28,230 nt of DNA from Bacillota bacterium (GCA_023436395.1 JAEZJJ010000069.1:1-28230), one strand, 5' to 3'. Shown: positions 1 to 8,281, counted from the stretch's first letter. Notes: a model not told the origin generated them from the sequence alone. Numbers and translations: made by a program.

Positions 1-159
1 AGCATGGATATGATATTTCTAATTTAGTAAAAAAGAACTGACGCTAACTTATTCTATATGTTTTTTTAAGGGATCTATGACCCCTTAGTTAAAGTCGCCC
101 TAAAACCCCATGTATTTTTCACACTTATTTATTTGATATTCAAAAAAAGCTCACCTTAA
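1..159. other. Intergenic stretch, no gene recognised
   Basis: I see no convincing reading frame here. The stretch contains a short imperfect hairpin (AAGGG at about 68-72 pairing with CCCTT at about 82-86) that is not followed by a T run on either strand. The gene to the left lies outside the window. Confidence 0.4.
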
Positions 160-190
160 AAAGGACGCTAATTAAAAATTAGCGTCCTTT
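158..190 (-). terminator. Rho-independent terminator of rpsU-yqeY
   Basis: A 14-bp perfect stem (160-173 with 177-190, built on AAAGGACGCTAATT) has a 3-nt loop. On the minus strand it runs into a short T tract (complement of 158-162). It lies just past the yqeY stop codon. Confidence 0.85.
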
Positions 191-203
191 AAGCATTGCA
201 CAC

Positions 204-650
204 TTATTTGGTTAAACATTGTTTTACGATACTGCTCACTTTTCCATTATCAGCTCTGCCATGCACTTGTGGCTTAACAGCACCCATAACTTTACCCATA
301 TCTTTCATAGATGATGCGCCTATTTCTACGATTACTGATTCAATAATTTGAACAATTTCTTCATCAGTTAACTGTTTTGGTAGGTAATCCTGTAAAACAG
401 AAATTTCAGCTTCAGCATCTGCTACTAAATCAGGGCGATTTCCTTTTTGAAAATCTGCAAGAGCATCTTTTCTTTGTTTGATTTGTGACATCAATATGTC
501 TAAGATTTGTTCTTCAGTAACATCATTCTGAGTATCCTTTTCTTGCTGAAGAATAGCAGTACGTACAGATTGGATGGTATTTTTTCGAAGAACTTCTTTA
601 TTTTTCATAGCTTCTTTCATATCAGAAAAAAGCTTTTCTTTTAAAGACAT
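204..650 (-). CDS. yqeY: GatB/YqeY domain protein
   Basis: This 148-residue protein is a stand-alone YqeY domain, the helical domain also found at the tail of GatB, the amidotransferase subunit that makes Gln-tRNA and Asn-tRNA. The start MSLKEKLFSDMKEAMKNKE and the C-terminal GRADNGKVSSIVKQCL block are typical of the family, and the length is normal. The role of the stand-alone form is not settled; tRNA-related binding has been suggested from the domain. An AAGGGATG ribosome site precedes the ATG. It follows rpsU by 57 bp in the same direction, a pairing common in Firmicutes, and both probably use the promoter at 961-989. Confidence 0.93.
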   Translation of the reverse strand: MSLKEKLFSDMKEAMKNKEVLRKNTIQSVRTAILQQEKDTQNDVTEEQILDILMSQIKQRKDALADFQKGNRPDLVADAEAEISVLQDYLPKQLTDEEIVQIIESVIVEIGASSMKDMGKVMGAVKPQVHGRADNGKVSSIVKQCLTK

Positions 651-707
651 TGTATCATCCCTTAGTTATCATATTGATTTTGCATTGCTATTAATAATCA
701 ATAATGA

Positions 708-887
708 TTAATATTGTTTATTTTTTTTGCGAGCTGCTTCTGATTTCTTTTTACGTTTTACACTAGGTTTTTCATAGTGTTCTCTCTTGCGGATTTCTTG
801 CATGATACCTGCTTTTGCACAGTTTCTTTTAAACCTACGAAGAGCGCTATCTAAAGACTCGTTTTCGCGAACTGTAACCTCTGACAT
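708..887 (-). CDS. rpsU: 30S ribosomal protein S21
   Basis: This 59-residue basic protein begins MSEVTVRENESLDSALRRFK and ends in a Lys/Arg-rich tail (PSVKRKKKSEAARKKNKQY), the standard S21 pattern and size. S21 sits on the platform of the small subunit and takes part in initiation on mRNA. A strong ribosome site (GGAGGGAGGG) lies just upstream of the ATG. It is the first gene after the promoter at 961-989, with yqeY following. Confidence 0.97.
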   Translation of the reverse strand: MSEVTVRENESLDSALRRFKRNCAKAGIMQEIRKREHYEKPSVKRKKKSEAARKKNKQY

Positions 888-960
888 TTCTTTCCCTCCC
901 TCCGGTGCTATGTTGTGCTTTATGCATTTGTACGGAGAAAAGATTAAAGCACTACGTTAA

Positions 961-989
961 ATTATAAAGTAATCTTTATTATACGTCAA
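961..989 (-). promoter_or_regulatory. SigA-type promoter of rpsU-yqeY
   Basis: Reading the minus strand, TTGACG (984-989) and TATAAT (961-966) are separated by exactly 17 bp, close to the vegetative consensus. Transcription would start near 954, giving a leader of about 65 nt before rpsU. I see no clear terminator between alaS and this promoter, so readthrough from alaS is possible. Confidence 0.85.
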
Positions 990-1045
990 GTGTTCTTGAA
1001 ATATTTCGTAAGGTTTCATTAATTAATTTGCACAATCATCAATAA

Positions 1046-3691
1046 TTATCCTTGAATTTGACTTTTAATAGCATTTTTTGCTACTTCCATAGCTTCTGAT
1101 ATTTTAGTAGCATCTTTACCACCAGCCTGTGCCATATTTGGTCTTCCACCACCTTTTCCATCAACAGTAGCTGCTGCTTTAGAAATAATTTGGCCGCAAT
1201 GTACCCCTTTATCTATAGCACTAGATGTAGCCATTGCCACAAGGCTTACTTTATCCTCCTTATAACTAAATAAAACTACCACACCATCTTGAAGTTGATC
1301 TTTTAATGAATCTCCCATATTCTTAAGGTCATTCATATCCATACCATCCATGCGAGTTACAAGCATTTTAATACCTGCTACATCTTCTGCTTCGTTTGTT
1401 AATGAGCTAGCTTTACTATTTGCAATTTCGGTTTTTAATTTATCATTTTCTTTGTGGGCTTCTTTAAGCTCAGTACATAAAGCTTCAATACGTTTAACAA
1501 CATCAGCTTTTTTAGCTTTTACATTCATGCTAATTTCAGTCATTGCATTTTCTATCGCTTGATAGTATGCCAAAGCACCACGACCTGTTACAGCTTCAAT
1601 ACGTCTTACACCAGCAGCTACACCTGTTTCAGAAATGATTTTAAAAGTACCTATAGCAGCAGTATTTTGAAGATGGGTACCACCACAAAGTTCTACTGAA
1701 TAGTTATCCATATTAACAACACGTACAGTTTGACCATATTTTTCTCCAAAGAGTGCCATGGCACCTAATTTTCTAGCTTCATCAATTGGCATTTCCTTAA
1801 CCGTAATAGTTAATCCTTCAAGGATTTTTTCGTTAACTAATGCCTCTACTTGTTGTAGTTGTTCAGGAGTTAATGGTTCAAAATGAGTAAAATCAAAACG
1901 TAAGCGTTCTTTAGTAACATTAGAACCTGCCTGCTCAATATGTGCACCTACTACTTCACGCAAAGCCTTTTGTAAAAGGTGAGTTGCACTATGATTACGA
2001 GATGTATCCATACGAGAAGCATTTTCTACTGTAAAAGTTGCCATTTGACCTTTTTCTAAACTTCCTTCTACAACTTGTACATGGTGAGCAAATTTTCCAC
2101 CTATAACCTTGGTTGTATTTGTAACAATACCTTTACCTGTAGGGGTAGTAATGATACCTATATCTCCCGCTTGCCCACCACTTTCAGCATAAAATGGTGT
2201 TTCAGAAACAACCACATAGATAGATTCTCCGCAACCAGCATTCTCTAAAAGTGTTTCGTCATTAGCAATTACTTCTAATACCCCTGTTGTTTCAAGCTTA
2301 TCATAACCTATAAAAGTTGTTTTCATAGTAGCATCCATTTGATTAAATATAGTTTCATCTGCACCCATATATTTAGAATCACCACGTGCATCACGTGCTT
2401 TTTGACGTTGGGCATCCATTTCTAACTTGAAACCATCCTCATCAGCTTTTAAACCTTGTTCCTCTAAAATTTCGCGAGTTAAGTCAATAGGAAAACCATA
2501 AGTATCAGAGAGTGTAAAGCATGCTTTTCCATCCAATACTTCTTTGCCGTGAGCTTTCATTTCATCAATGTGTGATTTTAAAATTGTAAGTCCACGATCA
2601 ATGGTTTCATTAAAATTCTTTTCTTCTACAGTTAAGAGCTTAGTAATATATTCATATTTATCTTCAAGTTCAGTGTACTCATGTTTTGAATTTTCAACAA
2701 CTGTTTTAACAAGTTCTTGAAGGAATAAGCCCTCAATACCTAATAATTTAGCATGTCTAACAGCACGTCTAAGAAGTCTTCTCATCACATAACCACGTCC
2801 TTCATTAGATGGAAGTACACCATCTGCTGCCATAAAGGTTACAGAACGAATGTGGTCTGTAATGACACGGATAGAAACATCATTCTTATAATTTTCACCA
2901 TAAGTAACACCTGCTAAACTGCAAACATGATCACGGATAGCCTTTATTGTATCTACATCAAAGATAGAACTTACCCCTTGCATCATTGCTGCAAGTCTTT
3001 CCAGTCCCATACCTGTATCAATGTTTTTCTGTGCAAGAGGTGTATAGGTTCCATCTTCATGGCGTTCAAATTGAGTGAACACTAAATTCCAAAACTCCAT
3101 ATAGCGATCACAATCACAACCCACAGTACAATTTGGATTATCACATCCAAATGCTTCACCACGGTCGAAATAAATTTCTGAACATGGTCCACATGGTCCA
3201 TCAATACCTGCTTCCCAGAAATTATCTTCTTTACCCATATAAAATACTTTTTCTTTTGGTAAACCAATTTTATTTCTCCAAATGTCAGCTGCTTCTTCAT
3301 CATCTTGATAAACTGTAACATACAAACGTTCAACTGGAATCTCAAGGTGTTTTGTTACAAATTCCCATGCCCATTCAATAGCTTCTTCTTTAAAGTAGTC
3401 TCCAAAGGAGAAGTTACCTAACATCTCAAAGAAAGTACCATGACGTGCAGTCTTTCCAACATTCTCAATATCCCCAGTACGAATACATTTTTGGCATGTT
3501 GTCATTCTTGTTCTAGGTGGTTCTTCTTGCCCTGTAAAATAGGGTTTAAGGGGTGCCATACCTGCATTAATGAGTAATAAACTATTATCATTATGTGGCA
3601 CTAAAGGAAAACTTTTTGCACGTAAATGCATTTTACTTTCAAAAAATTTAAGATACATTTCTCTAAGTTCATTCAAACTATAGTTCTTCAT
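1046..3691 (-). CDS. alaS: Alanyl-tRNA synthetase
   Basis: AlaS charges tRNA-Ala with alanine in the cytoplasm. All domains are present in 881 residues, the normal bacterial length. The class II catalytic domain comes first (GTFFEMLGNFSFGDYFK around 85-101), followed by the tRNA-binding region. The editing domain carries the metal-site histidines H567 and H571 (NHSATHLL) plus C669 and H673 (CGGTH). The C-terminal DHHA1-type domain has the glycine-rich GGKGGGRPNMAQAGG near 845-858. A coiled stretch lies at about 725-760. The gene is the second in an operon behind a VanY-like peptidase (28-bp gap) and is controlled by the alanine T-box at 4337-4558. No key residue is missing. Confidence 0.98.
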   Translation of the reverse strand: MKNYSLNELREMYLKFFESKMHLRAKSFPLVPHNDNSLLLINAGMAPLKPYFTGQEEPPRTRMTTCQKCIRTGDIENVGKTARHGTFFEMLGNFSFGDYFKEEAIEWAWEFVTKHLEIPVERLYVTVYQDDEEAADIWRNKIGLPKEKVFYMGKEDNFWEAGIDGPCGPCSEIYFDRGEAFGCDNPNCTVGCDCDRYMEFWNLVFTQFERHEDGTYTPLAQKNIDTGMGLERLAAMMQGVSSIFDVDTIKAIRDHVCSLAGVTYGENYKNDVSIRVITDHIRSVTFMAADGVLPSNEGRGYVMRRLLRRAVRHAKLLGIEGLFLQELVKTVVENSKHEYTELEDKYEYITKLLTVEEKNFNETIDRGLTILKSHIDEMKAHGKEVLDGKACFTLSDTYGFPIDLTREILEEQGLKADEDGFKLEMDAQRQKARDARGDSKYMGADETIFNQMDATMKTTFIGYDKLETTGVLEVIANDETLLENAGCGESIYVVVSETPFYAESGGQAGDIGIITTPTGKGIVTNTTKVIGGKFAHHVQVVEGSLEKGQMATFTVENASRMDTSRNHSATHLLQKALREVVGAHIEQAGSNVTKERLRFDFTHFEPLTPEQLQQVEALVNEKILEGLTITVKEMPIDEARKLGAMALFGEKYGQTVRVVNMDNYSVELCGGTHLQNTAAIGTFKIISETGVAAGVRRIEAVTGRGALAYYQAIENAMTEISMNVKAKKADVVKRIEALCTELKEAHKENDKLKTEIANSKASSLTNEAEDVAGIKMLVTRMDGMDMNDLKNMGDSLKDQLQDGVVVLFSYKEDKVSLVAMATSSAIDKGVHCGQIISKAAATVDGKGGGRPNMAQAGGKDATKISEAMEVAKNAIKSQIQG

Positions 3692-3719
3692 ATGTTCCTC
3701 CTATTAAATATCATTTATA

Positions 3720-4304
3720 TTAACCTTGAAATAACCCTATATATTCTTCTAAGCAAAGGCCTTTTTGTTTCATAAAGGTTGCCACTTCTATGCCTACATA
3801 GCGGTAATGCCAAGGTTCATATGCAATTTGTGTAATATGTGTTTTATCTTCAGGATAACGTAAGACAAACCCTTCTAAATAACTATTTTCCATCAGCCAT
3901 TTTCCTACCTTAGTTTCACCAAAACTCCTAATAAGGGGATCTTCTAATGTATGGAGTTCCCAAGAAGTGACATCAATAGCTAATCCCAATTGATGTTCAC
4001 TATGTCCTGGAGTTGCTACTATTTTAGATGCCTCTACTTGAGCAGTACACTGATCCATACCTTGTAAACGATAAAAGTTCACCTTTCTATTGTATAGACC
4101 ATGTTGATACTCAAAAGAACGATAACCACTTACTAAGCATAATGTTTCCAAGTATTCGTTAAAAAGTCTATTGCTTAGTTTATTAAAAGCATCTAATACA
4201 CATTCACATATCCAAATGCCAGAAGTAGGGTCTTTAACTAAGTGCTCTGGAATAAAAGTTTTATCTAATCCATAATCATGATTTACCAAACATAAATAAT
4301 CCAT
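3720..4304 (-). CDS. VanY/DdcY-type D-alanyl-D-alanine carboxypeptidase
   Basis: This 194-residue protein belongs to the zinc M15B (VanY/LdcB) peptidases, which remove the terminal D-alanine from peptidoglycan stems. Visible motifs are SGYRS (59-63), HSEHQLGLAID with probable zinc ligands H104 and D111, and EPWHYRYVG with probable catalytic E163 and third zinc ligand H166. It is only the catalytic domain. No signal peptide, lipobox or membrane segment precedes it, and a good ribosome site (AAAGGAGG, 6 nt before the ATG) fixes the start, with no in-frame upstream ATG. This is odd for an enzyme whose known substrates are outside the membrane. It is the first gene after an alanine T-box and lies 28 bp ahead of alaS. 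The family call is firm. The substrate could be a D-Ala-D-Ala dipeptide or imported muropeptide rather than intact wall. Confidence 0.88.
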   Translation of the reverse strand: MDYLCLVNHDYGLDKTFIPEHLVKDPTSGIWICECVLDAFNKLSNRLFNEYLETLCLVSGYRSFEYQHGLYNRKVNFYRLQGMDQCTAQVEASKIVATPGHSEHQLGLAIDVTSWELHTLEDPLIRSFGETKVGKWLMENSYLEGFVLRYPEDKTHITQIAYEPWHYRYVGIEVATFMKQKGLCLEEYIGLFQG

Positions 4305-4336
4305 ACAAAACCTCCTTTAAAAGTTGCTGGAAACAT

Positions 4337-4369
4337 AAAAAAACCTCCATCCCAATAGGGACGAGGTTT
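4337..4369 (-). terminator. T-box attenuator terminator
   Basis: On the minus strand an imperfect GC-containing stem (AAACCTCGTCCC against GGGATGGAGGTTT, loop TATT) ends in a run of seven T. It directly follows the T-box sequence and is the terminator that forms when tRNA-Ala is charged. Confidence 0.9.
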
Positions 4370-4558
4370 CTCGCGGTACCACCCTAGTTATAGGTATAAA
4401 AACCTATCACCTTAAGGATTGTTAACGAAATCACCCGAATACCTCTACTTTTGTATGTTCAAGATATTTACTCCAAGACTGCTTCTATAAATAGGTATTA
4501 AAAAGCTTTCACCAAATGCTTTTCTCTCTGAAAACCCTTATTTATATACTCCTTCTTT
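4337..4558 (-). promoter_or_regulatory. T-box riboswitch, alanine (GCA specifier)
   Basis: The minus strand carries the conserved 14-nt T-box AGGGTGGTACCGCG (4372-4385), with the UGGU that pairs with the ACCA end of uncharged tRNA. In Stem I the helix of 4539-4546 with 4486-4493 (TATAAATA/TATTTATA) closes a specifier loop with AGTA on one side (4547-4550) and GAAGCAG on the other. The codon in specifier position is GCA (4480-4482), alanine. Low charging of tRNA-Ala would favour the antiterminator and switch on the carboxypeptidase and alaS. The alternative terminator is listed separately. Confidence 0.95.
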
Positions 4559-4621
4559 TCACAGTAGTTCATGTATATTATTATATGTTTAGTATAGTCT
4601 ATCTTATGCTATTCTTATACG

Positions 4622-4650
4622 ATTATATGTAATCTAAATGTTTTTGTCAA
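4622..4650 (-). promoter_or_regulatory. Consensus SigA promoter of the T-box operon
   Basis: On the minus strand TTGACA (4645-4650) and TATAAT (4622-4627) are separated by 17 bp, a perfect match to the vegetative consensus. Transcription would start near 4615, just ahead of the T-box leader. The promoter lies right behind the stop codon of the DUF1015 gene. Confidence 0.9.
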
Positions 4651-4675
4651 TATATGTATTTACCTAGCTAGAATT

Positions 4676-5902
4676 CTAATCATTTATTTCATGAATGAAA
4701 ATCCCACTACGTAATTTAGGTTCAAACCATGTAGACTTTGGTGGCATGAGTTTATTGGCATCTGCTACTCGAATAAGCTCATCCATAGAGGTTGGATACA
4801 TACTAAATGCTATATCCATATCTGTGTCAGTTCTTTTATTTAACTCTTCTATTCCACGAATACCACCTACAAAATCAATACGTTTGTCACCTTTAGGATC
4901 GCTAATTCTAAAAAGTGGTTCAAGCACATGTGTTTGTAATAAAGAAGCATCTAGTGAAGCAACTGGATCTGTTTCATCAATCCACTCCGACTTCATAATA
5001 AGCTTATACCACTTTTTATTATAACGCATTCCAAATGTATGTCTCTGAGTAGGTTTATAAATATATGTATCAACAAGTTCTATTTCAAATTTTTGTTTTA
5101 ATTGTTCAAAAAGTTCTTCTGCACTTAAGCCACTTTCATCTTGTAAAACTCGGTTATAATCCATAATATAGAGCTGTTCTTTTGGAAAAATAGTTGCAAG
5201 AAAATATTCTGCTTCATCATTCTGAATACCTTGTTCACGAAAATTTCTAGCAACTGCTGCTGCTGCTGCTGCACGATGATGTCCATCTGCAATATAAAGA
5301 GCATTAGCCTCTTCAAAGGCAGATATAATGTTGTAAATAGTATGTGGATCAGATACCTGAAATACTTCATGCTTAACACCATCTTCTCCAATAAAATAAT
5401 AAACAGGATCATGTTTAGCAGTATACTCTAATAACCAAGCAGTCACTAACTCCAAACCCTTATATGCCAAAAAGATAGGACCAGTGTGGGCTTTACAATA
5501 AGTAACATGCTTAATACGATCAAGTTCTTTGTCTGTTCGTGTATTTTCATGCCTTTTAATGATTCCCTCATCATACTCCTTAGCTGACACCAAACACACA
5601 AGTCCATATTGGGTAGTCATACTATTACTTAATCCATAAATATATAAACTAGGTTCATCTTTAACAAAAACACCTTCCTGTATCATACGTTGTAATGTTT
5701 CTCCTGCAAAAATATATAATTCATCATCATTAGGATGATTAATGTGTATTTCTGGTTTGTCTACATGAAGAAATGAATAAGGATTTCCTTCTACCATTTT
5801 TTTTGCTTCAGCTGTATTCATTACATCATATGGTAAAGCAGCTACTTTAGTAACTAATGCATTGGTTGGTCTAAGTGCACCAAAGGCGCGTATGGTTGCC
5901 AT
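4676..5902 (-). CDS. DUF1015 family protein
   Basis: This 408-residue protein matches the DUF1015 family throughout: the start MATIRAFGALRPTNALVTKV, the segment IIKRHENTRTDKELDRIKH (about 114-132) and the DGHHR motif (206-210) followed by six alanines. The GHHR segment resembles the ParB-like nucleotide-binding fold, and archaeal free serine kinases carry a comparable motif, but the bacterial family has no firmly assigned reaction. In other clostridia it often sits near serine biosynthesis genes; none are here. It has its own promoter (extended -10 at 5931-5939) and a GGGGAG ribosome site. No clear terminator separates it from the next operon. Confidence 0.9.
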   Translation of the reverse strand: MATIRAFGALRPTNALVTKVAALPYDVMNTAEAKKMVEGNPYSFLHVDKPEIHINHPNDDELYIFAGETLQRMIQEGVFVKDEPSLYIYGLSNSMTTQYGLVCLVSAKEYDEGIIKRHENTRTDKELDRIKHVTYCKAHTGPIFLAYKGLELVTAWLLEYTAKHDPVYYFIGEDGVKHEVFQVSDPHTIYNIISAFEEANALYIADGHHRAAAAAAVARNFREQGIQNDEAEYFLATIFPKEQLYIMDYNRVLQDESGLSAEELFEQLKQKFEIELVDTYIYKPTQRHTFGMRYNKKWYKLIMKSEWIDETDPVASLDASLLQTHVLEPLFRISDPKGDKRIDFVGGIRGIEELNKRTDTDMDIAFSMYPTSMDELIRVADANKLMPPKSTWFEPKLRSGIFIHEIND

Positions 5903-5930
5903 AATATCTCCCCTTTCGATTAATGTTTAT

Positions 5931-5939
5931 ATTATAGCA
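5931..5939 (-). promoter_or_regulatory. Extended -10 promoter of the DUF1015 gene
   Basis: On the minus strand TGCTATAAT gives an extended -10 (TG-N-TATAAT) about 30 bp before the ATG. At 17 bp further upstream the -35 (TTCATT) is poor, so the TG extension probably matters. Confidence 0.6.
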
Positions 5940-5992
5940 TGTTTTCTGACAAGAATGAATATTTTACCTGGATTCTTAGAAAATAGTTTTCA

Positions 5993-6021
5993 TTTTACCT
6001 TTATTAGTTTTGTACTATAAT
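5993..6021 (+). promoter_or_regulatory. Promoter of plsC
   Basis: TATAAT at 6016-6021 is a perfect -10. The -35 region is weak (TTTTAC at 5993-5998 with 17-bp spacing). The ribosome site GGAGG follows at about 6043 before the ATG at 6059. Confidence 0.6.
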
Positions 6022-6058
6022 AGAAAGAGATAGTAAATATTTTGGAGGCGAAATAATT

Positions 6059-6793
6059 ATGCGAACAATTATATGGTTTTTGGGCTTTGTGTTTACTTTA
6101 ATAGCAACTTTGCCTAAACTAGGAAAAGCACATCGTTTACAAAAAAAAGGAGAATTTAAAGCACTTGAAGCATATGTACATGATGTTTCTACGAAATGGA
6201 TGCTAGGAAATATTAGGCGAAGTGGCGCAAAAGTAGAAGTTTACGGCGAAGAAAATCTTCTTCCTGATCAGACTGTCGTATATATAAGTAACCATCAAGG
6301 AAATTTTGATATTCCTTTATTAATGGGTTATATTAATCAGCCTAAAGGATTTATTTCTAAAATAGAAGCTAGAAAAATACCTATTATCGTTAACTGGATG
6401 GAACTTTTACACTGTGTATTTATGGACCGGTCTACCCTAAAAGGTTCAGCAGGTGCCATTATAGAAGGGATTAAAGTTTTAAAACAAGGGCATTCGTTAG
6501 TTATTTTCCCAGAAGGAACAAGAAGTAAAGGTGATCAAATGGGTGAATTTAAGAGTGCAAGTTTTAAATTAGCAACAAAGGCAGGTGTGCCAATTATACC
6601 AGTAACAATTGATGGCTCTTATAAACTAATGGAGATGGGCAACAATAAAATAACCCCAGCTAACGTTAAATTAACAATACATCCTGCAATTCCTACCAAA
6701 GGACTTAGTAAAGATGAGATTGAAGTTTTGCCTATGCGAGTTCATCATATTATAGAAAGTTGTCTACCCTATAAGAAAAATAAAGAAATATAA
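6059..6793 (+). CDS. plsC: 1-acyl-sn-glycerol-3-phosphate acyltransferase
   Basis: PlsC moves an acyl chain onto lysophosphatidic acid to make phosphatidic acid, the precursor of membrane phospholipids. The catalytic NHxxxxD motif is present (H79, D84), as is the substrate-binding FPEGTR motif (150-155), and VPIIPVTIDG (177-186) follows. A hydrophobic N-terminal segment (residues 4-17) fits membrane attachment. At 244 residues it has the usual length. It is transcribed alone between two oppositely oriented genes. PgsA, another phospholipid enzyme, lies about 1.5 kb away but is not in the same operon. Confidence 0.94.
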   Translation: MRTIIWFLGFVFTLIATLPKLGKAHRLQKKGEFKALEAYVHDVSTKWMLGNIRRSGAKVEVYGEENLLPDQTVVYISNHQGNFDIPLLMGYINQPKGFISKIEARKIPIIVNWMELLHCVFMDRSTLKGSAGAIIEGIKVLKQGHSLVIFPEGTRSKGDQMGEFKSASFKLATKAGVPIIPVTIDGSYKLMEMGNNKITPANVKLTIHPAIPTKGLSKDEIEVLPMRVHHIIESCLPYKKNKEI

Positions 6794-6795
6794 AT

Positions 6796-6833
6796 AAAAT
6801 AGAAAATATTTCCAAGGAAATATTTTCTATTTT
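6796..6833. terminator. Bidirectional terminator between plsC and the flavoprotein
   Basis: An 18-bp perfect inverted repeat (6796-6813 with 6816-6833, core AGAAAATATTTCC) has A- and T-rich ends in both directions. It separates two converging genes and overlaps the stop codon of the minus-strand gene at 6827. Confidence 0.85.
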
Positions 6834-8053
6834 TTCTTTAAAATACTTTCAGCACATAATGCCGCTGTTGAAAAAGCAGCCTGAATATTATATCCTCCAG
6901 TATCTCCATCAATATCTAAAACTTCTCCTATAAAATAAAGTCCTTTTTGTTTGCGACTTTCCATGGTAGTAGGATTAATTTCTTTAAGATGTACCCCCCC
7001 AGCTGTTACCATAGCTATATGAAATCCACCTAAATGAGCAATTTTAAATGGACATCTTGTGAGTTGATCAACGAGTGCTTCTCTTTGCTTTTTAGTTACC
7101 TCTGCACAAGATGTATGTTCATCAAGGGAAATACGCTTACATAAAGTCTGACACAGAGTTTTAGGAAGATCAAATTGCTTTAGAAATGTAATCACTTCTT
7201 CTTTTCCTCTTTTAGAAACTTCATCTGCAAAATAGGTTTTAACATTTTCATATTTTTTTGGGTATAAAAAATTAACCTGTAGTAAATCTCCTGCACGCAT
7301 CCATCTAGAGCTATTAATAATAGCAGGACCAGATAAACCTTTATGGGTAAACAGTAGATCCCCCACATAACTTCTAACTTTTTTATTTTCTCTCCAAATA
7401 GTAATTTCACTTTGTTTTGTAGATACACCCGCTAGGGATTTAAAAGTTGTTTCATTTAAACGTATATCTGTTAATGCTGGCCTAGGTTCAATAATTTGAT
7501 GACCTAATCCCTGTGCTAATTCATACCCTTTCCCATCTGATCCCATATGCGCATAAGACTTTCCACCTGTAGCAATAATCACTTGATCACTAAAATAACG
7601 ATTTCCTTCAGCTGTCTCTATAGTAAAAATTTCGTCATATATACTAATATGATTTACAAGTTGATTATAAAGTATTTCTACATTATTTTTTTGACATTGT
7701 ACAAGTAAAGCATTTAAAATATCATTACTTTTCATACTTTTCGGAAAAACCTTATTATTAGAAAAGATTGTATGAGCAACTCCTGCTTCTTCAAAAAAAC
7801 GAATTGCTTGTTTATTATCAAAAAATAATAATGCTTTTTTTAAAAATTTAGCTTTATCATCATAACAGTTAAAGAAATCATTGATATCTCCAGCATGCGT
7901 AAAATTACATTGTCCTGCACCAGATATAAGAAGTTTTTTACCTGCTCCTTTATTACGCTCTAGTAATAATACACGCTTTTGCTTTTTAGCTAATGATTGG
8001 GCAGCAAATAAACCAGCTGGTCCAGCACCTACAATAATGGTATTAAAATGCAT
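6827..8053 (-). CDS. HI0933/BaiN-type FAD-dependent oxidoreductase
   Basis: This 408-residue flavoprotein starts with a dinucleotide-binding motif (IIVGAGPAGLFAAQSLA, about 6-22) and a following VLLLER strand. It continues with the family blocks GAGQCNFTH (46-54), GGKSYAHMGSDGKGYELA, and a C-terminal FIGEVLDIDGDTGGYNIQAA that completes the FAD site. These are the marks of the HI0933 family (COG2081). Some relatives (BaiN) were assigned to bile-acid dehydroxylation, but most members are housekeeping proteins of unknown substrate, and nothing around this gene suggests bile-acid metabolism. The ribosome site is GGAGG before an ATG. Its promoter is probably at 8088-8116. Confidence 0.9.
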   Translation of the reverse strand: MHFNTIIVGAGPAGLFAAQSLAKKQKRVLLLERNKGAGKKLLISGAGQCNFTHAGDINDFFNCYDDKAKFLKKALLFFDNKQAIRFFEEAGVAHTIFSNNKVFPKSMKSNDILNALLVQCQKNNVEILYNQLVNHISIYDEIFTIETAEGNRYFSDQVIIATGGKSYAHMGSDGKGYELAQGLGHQIIEPRPALTDIRLNETTFKSLAGVSTKQSEITIWRENKKVRSYVGDLLFTHKGLSGPAIINSSRWMRAGDLLQVNFLYPKKYENVKTYFADEVSKRGKEEVITFLKQFDLPKTLCQTLCKRISLDEHTSCAEVTKKQREALVDQLTRCPFKIAHLGGFHIAMVTAGGVHLKEINPTTMESRKQKGLYFIGEVLDIDGDTGGYNIQAAFSTAALCAESILKKK

Positions 8054-8087
8054 ACCTTATATCCTCCAATTATTTGACTTCTTGGCT

Positions 8088-8116
8088 ATTATACTACAAC
8101 TTGTTACGTATTTTAA
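8088..8116 (-). promoter_or_regulatory. Putative promoter of the HI0933-type gene
   Basis: On the minus strand TATAAT (8088-8093) lies 17 bp after TTAAAA (8111-8116), a 4-of-6 match to the -35 consensus. The ATG is 35 bp downstream. Confidence 0.6.
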
Positions 8117-8281
8117 AGTCCTAGGTATATAATTTCCAAATTCCACATAAGTCAGAAATAGCTAATGACAAGTGAGGATTAAAACAATATAGACTTAAAC
8201 TTATTAAAACAATTGTTAAAAAATCAAATAAAATATTTATGGACTATTGCCTTATAACTTACTTCAAATAGGTTAAGATTG
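8117..8281. other. AT-rich intergenic stretch, nothing recognised
   Basis: Between the putative promoter of the flavoprotein and the terminator of pgsA I see only AT-rich sequence with no reading frame, repeat or known RNA motif. Confidence 0.4.

Noticed and set aside
60..105. TGACCCC...AGTTA-like string near the left edge resembling the IS3-like end at 22066
   Set aside because: The match needs gaps, the first bases differ, and no partner repeat or target duplication is present.
1350..1562. Open frame on the plus strand inside alaS
   Set aside because: It is antisense to a conserved gene, has no ribosome site and matches no family; the same holds for the other frames opposite alaS, rimO, folD, fhs and spoIIIE.
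6827..8053. Bile-acid role for the BaiN-like flavoprotein
   Set aside because: The family is widespread and housekeeping in most genomes, and no bai genes are nearby.
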